This document shows, one piece after another, positions 1-7,065 of a stretch of 9,055 nucleotides of DNA (position 1 is the stretch's first letter; each line of letters opens with the position of its first letter). The notes under the pieces are model-generated. The model saw only the letters and a list, made by a program, of their open reading frames with translations. It did no database searches and was not told the DNA's origin. The DNA comes from Pseudomonadota bacterium. Its GTDB lineage: Bacteria; Pseudomonadota; Alphaproteobacteria; Rhizobiales; Beijerinckiaceae. Location: assembly GCA_023386115.1 (NCBI GenBank), contig JAEWKL010000157.1:1-9055 (forward strand), in the 5' to 3' direction. The position numbers and the translations under genes were made by a program.

Positions 1-128
1 CCTCTCCGCTTCCGGATATCCGGCGCGCCGCATGACGGCGGGACCGGCAGGCGGTGGGCGCCGCCGAGCGGGGCGTACCGCGCCGCCGCGCACCCCGCGC
101 CTTCCCGCGGCGACCGGGCTCCCGCTGA

Positions 129-157
129 TTGACACGCGACCCGGTTAGTCCTTAGCT
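129..157 (+). promoter_or_regulatory. Putative sigma-70-type promoter for the operon
   Basis: A perfect TTGACA (129-134) is followed after 17 bases by TTAGCT (152-157), which matches the TATAAT consensus at three of six positions. The TTG start of the regulator gene lies 37 bases further on. The -35 is a full consensus match and the spacing is ideal, but the -10 is weak. No comparably good promoter is seen in the 50-base gap before the transporter gene, so this site may drive the regulator and the operon together. Binding of IclR here (autoregulation) is inference; no clear operator palindrome was found. Confidence 0.45.
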
Positions 158-180
158 TTCACCCACACGAATAAGATGTC

Positions 181-186
181 AGGGGG
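181..186 (+). promoter_or_regulatory. Ribosome binding site that fixes a TTG start
   Basis: AGGGGG lies 8 bases before the TTG at 195, which is good Shine-Dalgarno spacing. The nearby ATG at 187 is in another frame and reaches a stop after three codons (187-198). The frame of the regulator has a stop at 153-155 and no ATG or GTG between that stop and 195, so TTG is the best-supported start. Confidence 0.6.
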
Positions 187-194
187 ATGAAGCG

Positions 195-941
195 TTGAAG
201 GCCGCCGAGCAGGTCCTCGATCTGTATGTCCGCTTCGCCGAGGCGCAGGGCCCCCTGGCGCCGGCCGAGCTGGCGCGGCGCCTCGAGATGGCGCCCTCGA
301 CCTGCTTCAACCTGGTCCGCACCTTCGAGCAGCGCGGCTTCATCTACACCACGGGCGCCCGGCGCAGCCTGTATCCGACGCGGCGCATGCTGGCGCTCGC
401 CCAGGAGATTGCCCGGCACGATCCGGTCGGGACCGACCTCCTGCGGGCGCTGGAGGCGCTGCGCGACGCCACAGGCGAGACGATCGTGCTCGCGAGCCTG
501 AGCCGCGACCGGGTCGTCTACCTCGAGGTGCTCGAATCGCCCCACCGCATCCGCTACTCGGCCAAGATCGGCGAGACCCGGCCGGCCCAGGTCAATTCGA
601 TGGGCAAGGCCCTGGTCTCGCGGCTGCCGCCGGGTGAGCGGGAGGCGCTGGCCGCCTCGTTCCTCTACGAGCGTCTGACCGACCGGACGATCCTGAACGC
701 CGCCGACTACCTCGCCGACATCGAGCGTTCGCTCGCGCGCGGCTGGTTCCTCAACGACGGCGAGAGCTATCCGGACGTGATCGCGGTGGCGGTGCCGGTC
801 GAGGTGCACGGCACGGCCTTCGCGGTGACCCTCGCGGGGCCCCGGCATCGGATGGAAGGGCGGATCGAGGAGCGCGCCGCGCAGGTCCAGGCCGCGTGCC
901 GGGCGATCGAATCCGCCGCGGATCCACCGACCACCCCATAG
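195..941 (+). CDS. IclR-family transcriptional regulator
   Basis: A 248-residue protein of normal length for the IclR family. Residues 1-60 form the N-terminal winged helix-turn-helix: LAPAELARRLEMAPSTCFNLVRTF (21-44) holds the recognition helix, followed by a wing around GFIYTTGARRSLYPT. Residues 75-240 form the IclR effector domain, with the conserved NSMGKALVS (134-142) and VIAVAVPV (195-202). IclR proteins are dimeric or tetrameric regulators that bind small organic acids or aromatic compounds and often control the adjacent catabolic operon. Here the gene precedes a TRAP transporter and acyl-CoA enzymes on the same strand, with 50 bases to the next gene. The start is TTG with AGGGGG 8 bases upstream. 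Whether it activates or represses, and its effector, cannot be told from sequence. Confidence 0.9.
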   Translation: MKAAEQVLDLYVRFAEAQGPLAPAELARRLEMAPSTCFNLVRTFEQRGFIYTTGARRSLYPTRRMLALAQEIARHDPVGTDLLRALEALRDATGETIVLASLSRDRVVYLEVLESPHRIRYSAKIGETRPAQVNSMGKALVSRLPPGEREALAASFLYERLTDRTILNAADYLADIERSLARGWFLNDGESYPDVIAVAVPVEVHGTAFAVTLAGPRHRMEGRIEERAAQVQAACRAIESAADPPTTP

Positions 942-977
942 AGCCGGACGACGCGAACCAGAACAAACTGCTCTGTC

Positions 978-986
978 AAGGGAGGG
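978..986 (+). promoter_or_regulatory. Ribosome binding site that fixes the GTG start of dctP
   Basis: AAGGGAGGG ends 5 bases before the GTG at 992. A longer in-frame reading from the ATG at 896 would overlap the end of the regulator gene and put 32 charged residues ahead of the signal peptide, so the GTG is preferred. Confidence 0.75.
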
Positions 987-991
987 CGCCC

Positions 992-2020
992 GTGTCGAGA
1001 TCGAAGCTTCCTCAAGCCGTGGCGCTCGGCGCCCTCGCGCTCGCCCTGTGGGCGGGGCGGGCGCAGGCCGCGGATCCGGTGACCTTGCGTCTCGCCGACA
1101 GCTTTCCAGCTGGCCACTACATCGCCGACAAGGTGACAAAGTGGTTCATGCAGCAGGCGACCGAGCGCACGCAGGGAGCGGTCAAGTTCGAGTACTACCC
1201 GGCCGAGCAGCTCGGCAAGGCCAAGGACATGCTCGCCCTGGTCGGCAACGGCGTCGCGGACATCGCCTATGTCGCGCCCTCGTTCACCACCGACAAGCTG
1301 CCGCTCTCCGGCGTCGCCGAGCTGCCGCTCGGCTTCTCGACCTCGTGCGAGGGCACGAAGGCGTTCTACCAGCTCGCCGGCGAGGGCGGGATCGTGGCGC
1401 AGCGCGAACTGGCGCCGAACAACGTCCGGCTTCTGTTCACCCTGGTGCTGCCGCCGTACCAGATCTTTCTGCGCGGCCCGAACCTCAAGTCGATCGCCGA
1501 TGTCAGCGGCCTCAAGATCCGCACGTCCGGCAAAGCCAAGGAACTCGCCGTGCAGGCGCTCGGCGCCGTGCCGATCCAGATCGCCACGCCCGACGTCTAC
1601 CAGGCGCTGTCGCGCGGGACGATCGACGGGATGCTGTTTCCCTATTCGTCGATCTACTCCTACGACCTGCAGGATCTGACGAAGTCGGCGTCGCTCGGGG
1701 CCAATTTCGGCAGCTTCATCGTGATGTACACGATCAGCGAGCGGAAATGGCGCACGCTCTCGCCCGCGGTCCAGGCGGCGCTCCGCAGCGTCGGCAAGGA
1801 GGCGACCGAGCGCGGCTGCCAGATCTCGCAGGAGCAGGAGCGGGCCGACCAGGAGCGGCTGAAGACGAAGGGCGTGACCGAGATCGCCTTGAGCGACGCC
1901 GACAAGGCGGCGGTCGCCGAGAAGATGGCCGGGATCGGAAGGGTCTGGGCGAAGGAGCTCGACGGCCGCGGCAAGCCCGGCACGGCGGTGCTCGAGGCCT
2001 TCGAGAAGGCGCTCCACTGA
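992..2020 (+). CDS. dctP: TRAP transporter solute-binding protein, DctP family
   Basis: A 342-residue periplasmic binding protein of normal DctP length, which hands its ligand, usually an organic acid, to the DctQM permease. From the GTG start it has a signal peptide (residues 1-26, hydrophobic core about 9-20, ending in AQA) with predicted cleavage before ADPVTLRLADS. The family core follows: a first-lobe segment with YYPAEQLGKAKDML (68-81), a hinge and binding region with GLKIRTSG (173-180), and a helical C-terminus. Arg177 sits where DctP proteins carry the arginine that salt-bridges the ligand carboxylate, which supports a carboxylate substrate. The permease genes are encoded separately, about 3.2 kb downstream beyond three enzyme genes. 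The stop codon overlaps the start of the next gene by one base (TGATG). Confidence 0.93.
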   Translation: MSRSKLPQAVALGALALALWAGRAQAADPVTLRLADSFPAGHYIADKVTKWFMQQATERTQGAVKFEYYPAEQLGKAKDMLALVGNGVADIAYVAPSFTTDKLPLSGVAELPLGFSTSCEGTKAFYQLAGEGGIVAQRELAPNNVRLLFTLVLPPYQIFLRGPNLKSIADVSGLKIRTSGKAKELAVQALGAVPIQIATPDVYQALSRGTIDGMLFPYSSIYSYDLQDLTKSASLGANFGSFIVMYTISERKWRTLSPAVQAALRSVGKEATERGCQISQEQERADQERLKTKGVTEIALSDADKAAVAEKMAGIGRVWAKELDGRGKPGTAVLEAFEKALH

Positions 2021-2322
2021 TGCGACGGCTCGCCCGCACGCTCCTCTCCGCCGCGACCCTCCTCACCGCGACGGCGGCACACGCCGACGAGACGCTGCGG
2101 CTCGCCGACAGCCTCCCGGTCGGGCACTTCCTCGCCGGGTCCGGCACGACGCTCGTCATGGACCGGGTGAAGGACCTGACGGCCGGCAAGGCGCGGGACC
2201 TCCTCAGCCCACGGGCCTCCGAGGCGACCGCCTGGGAATGGGCAGCCGCACTCGACCGCCGCGGCGAGGCCGGCACCCGGGTGCTCGCGGCATTCCGCGA
2301 CGTCCTCGCACGGAGGCCGTGA
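2020..2322 (+). CDS. Internally deleted DctP-like mini-protein
   Basis: A 100-residue protein starting at the ATG that overlaps the dctP stop by one base, so translation is likely coupled. Residues 1-22 are a signal peptide ending in AHA. Residues 25-36 (TLRLADSLPVGH) match the mature start of the upstream DctP (TLRLADSFPAGH). Residues 73-95 match the DctP C-terminus at 13 of 23 positions (pattern W-A, LD, RG, GT, VL, AF, L). About 240 residues are missing between these ends, including the whole ligand pocket and the equivalent of Arg177. It is therefore best read as a duplicated dctP that suffered a large in-frame internal deletion, with the junction near residues 55-65. It cannot bind ligand as a normal DctP does. 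Whether it is a relic or a retained exported peptide is unknown. The reading is strong, the function open. Confidence 0.7.
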   Translation: MRRLARTLLSAATLLTATAAHADETLRLADSLPVGHFLAGSGTTLVMDRVKDLTAGKARDLLSPRASEATAWEWAAALDRRGEAGTRVLAAFRDVLARRP

Positions 2323-2326
2323 CGTC

Positions 2327-3529
2327 ATGGCCGGTGCACTCGCAGGTCTCCGGGTCCTCGACCTTACCAACACCCTGATGGGGCCCTACGCCACGCAGCT
2401 CCTCGCCGACATGGGCGCGGACGTGATCAAGGTCGAGCCGCCGGCGGGCGATCCGGTGCGCGGCCTCGGACCGTTCCGCAACCCCGGCATGGGGGCGATC
2501 TTCCTGCAGGTGAACCGGGGCAAGCGCAGTCTCGTTCTCGACCTCAAGCAGCCCGCGGGGCGCGACGCGCTGCTGCGGCTCGCGGCTCGAGCCGACCTCC
2601 TCGTCTACAACATGCGGCCGAAGGTGATGGAGCGGCTCGGCCTCGGCTACGCCGACCTCGCCGCCCTCCGGCCGGACATCGTCTATGCCGGGCTGTTCGG
2701 CTTCGGGCAGGACGGCCCGAATGGTGGTCGGCCCGCCTATGACGACCTGATTCAGGGAGCGTCCGCGCTGCCGAGCCTCGCCGTGCAGGCGGGCGCGACC
2801 GCGCCGCGTTACGTGCCGCTCGCCGTCGTCGACCGGGTGGTCGGGCTCTACGGCGTCGGGGCGATCACCGCGGCGCTCTGGCACCGGGAGCGCACCGGCG
2901 AAGGCCAGCGCCTCGACATCCCGATGTTCGAGACGATGGCGAGCTTCGTCCTCGCCGATCACATGGGTGGGCGCCTGTTCGATCCGCCGATCGCGCCCCC
3001 GGGCTATGCCCGTCTCCTGTCCAAGGATCGGCGGCCCTACGCCACCCGCGACGGCTTCGTCTGCGCGCTGATCTACAACGACGGCCAGTGGCAGCGCTTC
3101 TTCGACGCCGTCGGCCGGCCGGAGGTGTGGCGGGACGATCCCCGCTTCCGCACGATCAGCGAGCGCACCCGCCACGTCGACGCGATCTACGGCATGGTGG
3201 CGGAGATCCTGTCCGGCTTCACCACCGAGGAGAGCGTCGCGCTCCTCGATCGCGCCGACATCCCGGTCTCGCGCCTCGCCACCCTCGACACGCTGATCGA
3301 GGACCCGCACCTCGCCGCGACGGGCTTCTTCGTCGACATCGACCATCCGAGCGAGGGCCGGCTGACCATGCCGGGCATCCCGGGCCGGTTCTCGGCGACG
3401 CCGCCGATGATCACCCGCCCGGCGCCGCGCCTCGGCGCGGACAGCCATGCGGTGCTCGCCGAGGCCGGGCTGTCGGCGGCCGAGATCGCGGCCCTCGCGG
3501 CGTCCAAGGTCACGCTGCCCGCGCCCTGA
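2327..3529 (+). CDS. Family III CoA-transferase (CaiB/BaiF)
   Basis: A 400-residue cytoplasmic enzyme of the CaiB/BaiF family, which moves CoA between carboxylic acids through an aspartyl-CoA anhydride. The N-terminal Rossmann-like part begins LAGLRVLDLTNTLMGPYATQLLADMGAD and carries the KVEPPAGDPVR segment (35-45). Asp169, in VVDRVVGLYGVG, aligns with the catalytic aspartate of formyl-CoA transferase and even has the same number. The C-terminal part has the usual DPHLAATGFF (326-335). The length is normal. The ATG follows the mini-protein stop by 4 bases, with GGAGG 10 bases before it. It probably activates the acid brought in by the TRAP transporter, using an acyl-CoA such as succinyl-CoA as donor; donor and substrate are inference. 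Confidence 0.9.
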   Translation: MAGALAGLRVLDLTNTLMGPYATQLLADMGADVIKVEPPAGDPVRGLGPFRNPGMGAIFLQVNRGKRSLVLDLKQPAGRDALLRLAARADLLVYNMRPKVMERLGLGYADLAALRPDIVYAGLFGFGQDGPNGGRPAYDDLIQGASALPSLAVQAGATAPRYVPLAVVDRVVGLYGVGAITAALWHRERTGEGQRLDIPMFETMASFVLADHMGGRLFDPPIAPPGYARLLSKDRRPYATRDGFVCALIYNDGQWQRFFDAVGRPEVWRDDPRFRTISERTRHVDAIYGMVAEILSGFTTEESVALLDRADIPVSRLATLDTLIEDPHLAATGFFVDIDHPSEGRLTMPGIPGRFSATPPMITRPAPRLGADSHAVLAEAGLSAAEIAALAASKVTLPAP

Positions 3530-3541
3530 AAGGAAGCCGCC

Positions 3542-4708
3542 ATGGACTTCGATCTGTCGGAGCAGCAGAAGAGCATCCGCTCCGCCATCCTGAACCTTTG
3601 CGCCCGGTTCGGCGACGAATACTGGATGGAGCGCGACACGCACGGCGGCTTCCCGACCGAGTTCCACGCCGCGCTCGCCCGCGACGGCTGGCTCGGCATC
3701 TGCATCCCGGAGGCCTATGGCGGCTCGGGCCTCGGCATCGCGGACGCCGCGGTCATGATGGGGGCGATCGCCGAGTCGGGCGCCGGCATGTCGGGTGCGT
3801 CGGCCGTGCACATGAACATCTTCGGGCTCAACCCCGTCGTGGTGTTCGGCACCGAGGAGCAGAAGCGACGGATGCTGCCGCCGCTCATCGCGGGCGAGCA
3901 CAAGGCCTGCTTCGCGGTGACCGAGCCGAATACCGGCCTCGACACCACTCGGCTCAAGACCCGGGCCGAGCGCAAGGGCGACCGCTACGTCGTCAACGGC
4001 CAGAAGGTCTGGATCTCGACCGCGCAGGTCGCCGACCGGATGCTGCTGCTCGCCCGCACCACTCCGATCGAGCAGACGAAGCGGCCCGCCGACGGCCTGA
4101 GCCTGTTCTACTGCCGCATCGACCGCGATCGGGTCGAGGCGCGCGAGATCGACAAGATGGGCCGCAAGTGCGTCGACACCAACCAGGTGTTCTTCGACGA
4201 CTTCGAGATCCCGGTCGAGGATCGCATCGGCGAAGAGGGCAGGGGGTTCGAATACATCCTGCACGGGATGAACGCCGAGCGCATCCTGATCGCCGCCGAG
4301 GCGGTCGGGCTCGGCCGCGCGGCGCTCGCGCGCGCCGTCGCCTACGCGCGGGAGCGGATCGTGTTCGACCGGCCGATCGGCCAGAACCAGGCGATCCAGC
4401 ATCCCCTGGCCGAGAGCTGGATGAAGCTCGAGGCCGCCCACCTGATGACGCTGTCGGCGGCCTGGCACTTCGATTCCGGCAAGCCTGCGGGTCCCATGGC
4501 CAACGCCGCCAAGTACCTCGCCGCCGAGGCCGGGTTCGAGGCCTGCGAGCGCGCCGTGATGAGCCATGGCGGCTTCGGCTACGCCCGCGAGTACCAGGTC
4601 GAGCGCTACCTGCGCGAGGTGATGATCACCCGCATCGCCCCGGTCAGCCCGCAGCTGATCCTGTGCTTCATCGCCGAGAAAGTCCTCGGTCTTCCCAAGT
4701 CATATTGA
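3542..4708 (+). CDS. Acyl-CoA dehydrogenase, non-standard C-terminus
   Basis: A 388-residue FAD enzyme expected to introduce an alpha,beta double bond into an acyl-CoA and pass electrons to ETF. All three family parts are present: the helical N-domain (1-118), the beta middle domain with the flavin signature CFAVTEPNTGLDTT (123-136) and WIST (157-160), and the C-terminal helical domain with MSHGGFGYAREYQVERYLRE (340-359). The usual catalytic glutamate of medium- and short-chain enzymes (YEGT, Glu376 of MCAD) is replaced by proline at 367 in RIAPVSPQ. Glu246 in MNAERILIAAEAVGLG lies where isovaleryl-CoA dehydrogenase carries its alternative base (Glu254), so activity is plausible. AAGGA (3530-3534) precedes the ATG by 7 bases, and the gap from the CoA-transferase gene is 12 bases. 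The substrate is unknown; a branched or alpha-substituted acyl-CoA would fit the altered base position. Confidence 0.9.
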   Translation: MDFDLSEQQKSIRSAILNLCARFGDEYWMERDTHGGFPTEFHAALARDGWLGICIPEAYGGSGLGIADAAVMMGAIAESGAGMSGASAVHMNIFGLNPVVVFGTEEQKRRMLPPLIAGEHKACFAVTEPNTGLDTTRLKTRAERKGDRYVVNGQKVWISTAQVADRMLLLARTTPIEQTKRPADGLSLFYCRIDRDRVEAREIDKMGRKCVDTNQVFFDDFEIPVEDRIGEEGRGFEYILHGMNAERILIAAEAVGLGRAALARAVAYARERIVFDRPIGQNQAIQHPLAESWMKLEAAHLMTLSAAWHFDSGKPAGPMANAAKYLAAEAGFEACERAVMSHGGFGYAREYQVERYLREVMITRIAPVSPQLILCFIAEKVLGLPKSY

Positions 4709-4737
4709 GCAAGTTCCACTGATCCGGAGAGCAAGGG

Positions 4738-5211
4738 ATGAGTGCCGAGAGACGGGGCGTGCGCCTCGGGACCGGGCTGCACTGGGACGATCTTTCGGTC
4801 GGCCAGTGGTTTCACACGGCCGGCCGCACGATCACCGAGGCCGACCTGTCCGCCTTCGTGAACCTCACCTGGCTGACCGAGGAGCTGTTCACCAACGCCG
4901 CCGAGCGCGACGACATGGCGATCAAGGGCCGGGTGGTCCCGGGCGCGCTCGTCTACTCCTTCGCCGAGGGGCTGCTCACCGCCTTCATGCAGGGCACCGG
5001 CCTCGCCTTCCTGGAGGCCGGCTTCACGGTGCATGGACCAACCGTCATCGGCGACACGATTCGCCTCGAATGCGAGGTGAGCGAGCTCACGCCGACCTCG
5101 AAGCGGGATCGCGGCCTCGTGCGGACGACGAACCACGTCGTCAACCAGCGCGGCGAGACGGTCGTGACCTACACGCCGCTTCGCCTGCTGCGCCGGCGGG
5201 CCGCGCCGTGA
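4738..5211 (+). CDS. MaoC-fold (hot-dog) protein, hydratase-like
   Basis: A 157-residue single hot-dog domain of the MaoC dehydratase/hydratase family. MaoC enzymes such as PhaJ add water to trans-2-enoyl-CoA, the step that would follow the acyl-CoA dehydrogenase. Visible family features are ADLSAFVNLT (35-44), RVVPGALVYSFAEGLL (65-80, the usual position of the central helix) and PTVIGDTIRLECEV (101-114) leading to NQRGETVVTYTPLRLLRRR. The catalytic motif, normally GDxNPxHxD, reads WLTEELFTN (45-53): Leu46 and Phe51 occupy the places of the catalytic Asp and His. It may therefore use other residues, act on a different thioester, or have lost hydratase activity. GGAGA (4726-4730) sets the ATG start. 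Its last four bases (GTGA) overlap the DctQ start. Confidence 0.85.
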   Translation: MSAERRGVRLGTGLHWDDLSVGQWFHTAGRTITEADLSAFVNLTWLTEELFTNAAERDDMAIKGRVVPGALVYSFAEGLLTAFMQGTGLAFLEAGFTVHGPTVIGDTIRLECEVSELTPTSKRDRGLVRTTNHVVNQRGETVVTYTPLRLLRRRAAP

Positions 5212-5780
5212 TCGGTCTGCTCCGCCGCCTCGACCGGGCGCTCGCCGCCATCGAGGTCACCGCCTCGTGGCTGTCCGCTCTCGCCTTGTTCTCGATCATG
5301 TGGATCGTCGGCATCGACGTCGGCATGCGCTACCTGCTCAACCGGCCGTTCGGCTGGTCCTACGACGTCATCTCGCTCTACGTCATCGTGGCGTTGTTCT
5401 TCCTCACCCTGTCGCGCACATTCGCGGTCAACGGCCACATCAATGTCGACCTGTTGCACCACGTGCTGCCGCGACGCGGCCGCTACGCCTGCGAGGTCGT
5501 GATCTGCGCCCTCTCGGCTGTGTTCTTCGCCCTCCTGACCAAGGCCGGGGCCGATCGGGCGCTCGAGGCCTACGAGGCCGGCGACGTGCTGGCCGGCAGC
5601 TACCCGTGGCCGACCTGGGCCTCCGTCGCCTTCATGCCGCTCGGCGCCGGGCTCCTGACCCTGCGCCTCGTCCTGTCGGGGCTCTGCCACGCCGTCTCCC
5701 TCGCGACCGGACGCGAGGTGCTGCCGCTTCCCGCCATCGCCGGCTCGGCCGAGGCCATTGCCCAGAGGGGCTTCGAATGA
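5208..5780 (+). CDS. dctQ: TRAP transporter small permease subunit, DctQ family
   Basis: A 190-residue inner-membrane protein with four hydrophobic segments at about 20-40, 51-69, 93-112 and 137-159, the DctQ topology. The motif GHINVDLL (76-83) between helices 2 and 3 is typical. DctQ forms the small membrane partner of DctM in the sodium- or proton-driven TRAP symporter. The GTG start overlaps the stop of the MaoC-fold gene as GTGA; there is no strong ribosome binding site, so translational coupling is likely. The next Met codons lie inside the first membrane segment, which argues against a later start. Its stop overlaps dctM as ATGA. Confidence 0.88.
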   Translation: MIGLLRRLDRALAAIEVTASWLSALALFSIMWIVGIDVGMRYLLNRPFGWSYDVISLYVIVALFFLTLSRTFAVNGHINVDLLHHVLPRRGRYACEVVICALSAVFFALLTKAGADRALEAYEAGDVLAGSYPWPTWASVAFMPLGAGLLTLRLVLSGLCHAVSLATGREVLPLPAIAGSAEAIAQRGFE

Positions 5781-7060
5781 TCGTCGTCGCCGTCGTCATC
5801 GCCCTGTTCGCGCTTCTGGCGATCGGGCTTCCGGTCGGGTTCGCCATGGCGGTCTCGGGCGCCGCCGGCCTGTGGGCGCTCGGCGGCGCCGCCATGGTCA
5901 CCGGCATCCTCCAGACCTCGCCGCTCTCGGTCGTCGGCTCCTACGAGCTCCTGACGATCCCGATGTTCCTGCTGATGGCCGAGCTGGTGCTGGTGAGCGG
6001 CGTCGCCGACGACCTCTTCCGGGCCGCTGCCGCCTGGGTCGGCCGCGTCCCGGGCGGGCTCGGCATGGCGACGGCGCTCGCCGGTGCCGGCTTCGGCGCG
6101 ATCTGCGGATCGAGCACCGCCTCGGCGGCCACCCTGTCCTCGACCTCGCTGCCGGCGATGCTCAAGCAGGGCTACGAGCCGCGCATGGCCGCCGGCGTGG
6201 TGGCGATCTCCGGCACCCTCTCGATGCTGCTGCCGACGAGCGTCGCCCTCGTCATCTACGGTCTGCTCGCTGAGGTGAATGTCGGCAAGCTGCTCGTCAG
6301 CGGCATCATCCCGGCGATCCTCGTCACCGCGACGATCATGCTCACCATCCTGCTCCTCGTCTGGGAGGATCCGCGCCGGGCCCCGACCGTCAAGGGTGTC
6401 GCGCTGGCCGACAAGCTGCGGCTCCTCAAGGCCGTCGGCCCGATGCTGGTCCTGTTCGGGATCGTGACCGGCGTGATCTATACCGGCGTCGCCACCCCGA
6501 CCGAAGCCTCGGCCTTCGGAGCGCTCGGCGCGTTCTTCCTCGCCATCCACCGCCGCAAGCTCGACTTCGCCACCGGCGTGAAGGCGTTCCAGCACGCCGC
6601 GCAGGGCACCTGCATGATCACCATGATCCTGGTCGGCGCCAGCATCTTCGGCTACTTCTTCACGATCACGCAGGTGACGCAGGGGCTCGTCTCCTGGGTC
6701 GGCGCCCTCGACGTGTCGCGCTGGGTCGTCATCACCCTGATCCTCTGCGGCTACATCGTGCTCGGCTCGTTCATGGACCAGATCGCGATCCTGGTCCTCA
6801 CCGTCCCGATCGTGCTGCCGCTGATCAAGAGCCTCGGCTTCGATCCGCTGTGGTTCGGGGTCATCAAGATCGTGACCGCCGAGGTGGGGATGATCACGCC
6901 GCCGATCGGGCTCAACTGCTTCATCGTCGCGCGCTATGCCAACCGTCCGGTCTCCGACGTCTTCCACGGAATCTGGCCGCACTTCGTCGCCCACCTGGTC
7001 GCCATCGCCATCCTGGTGGCGTTCCCGTCGATCATCCTCTGGCTCCCGTCCAGGATGTGA
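5777..7060 (+). CDS. dctM: TRAP transporter large permease subunit, DctM family
   Basis: A 427-residue polytopic membrane protein of normal DctM length, with about twelve hydrophobic segments. It is the transport channel that takes ligand from DctP, driven by an ion gradient. Family motifs visible are LPVGFAMAVSGAAGLWAL (18-35), GSSTASAATLSSTSLPAML (111-129), GTLSMLLPTSVALVIYG (146-162), GVATPTEASAFGAL (237-250), GSFMDQIAILVLTVPIVLPL (330-349) and MITPPIGLNCFIV (372-384). The first helical-hairpin motif is usually IPPS and here reads LPTS. AGAGGGG (5764-5770) lies 6 bases before the ATG, and the start overlaps the dctQ stop as ATGA. The order Q then M is standard. Only the separation from dctP by three enzyme genes is less common. 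Confidence 0.93.
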   Translation: MIVVAVVIALFALLAIGLPVGFAMAVSGAAGLWALGGAAMVTGILQTSPLSVVGSYELLTIPMFLLMAELVLVSGVADDLFRAAAAWVGRVPGGLGMATALAGAGFGAICGSSTASAATLSSTSLPAMLKQGYEPRMAAGVVAISGTLSMLLPTSVALVIYGLLAEVNVGKLLVSGIIPAILVTATIMLTILLLVWEDPRRAPTVKGVALADKLRLLKAVGPMLVLFGIVTGVIYTGVATPTEASAFGALGAFFLAIHRRKLDFATGVKAFQHAAQGTCMITMILVGASIFGYFFTITQVTQGLVSWVGALDVSRWVVITLILCGYIVLGSFMDQIAILVLTVPIVLPLIKSLGFDPLWFGVIKIVTAEVGMITPPIGLNCFIVARYANRPVSDVFHGIWPHFVAHLVAIAILVAFPSIILWLPSRM

Positions 7061-7065
7061 GCGCC

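Noticed and set aside
12..23. CCGGATATCCGG, a perfect 12-bp palindrome.
   Set aside because: It lies more than 100 bases upstream of the promoter candidate and short GC-rich palindromes are frequent here, so no operator role can be supported.
896..991. An upstream ATG extension of dctP.
   Set aside because: It would add 32 charged residues before the signal peptide and overlap the regulator gene; the GTG at 992 has an excellent ribosome binding site.
2204..4567. A very long open frame on the minus strand (787 codons) opposite the CoA-transferase and acyl-CoA dehydrogenase genes.
   Set aside because: Its reading is dominated by Arg, Ala, Gly, Asp and His repeats with no family motif. It mirrors the codon bias of the + strand genes, a common artefact in GC-rich DNA.
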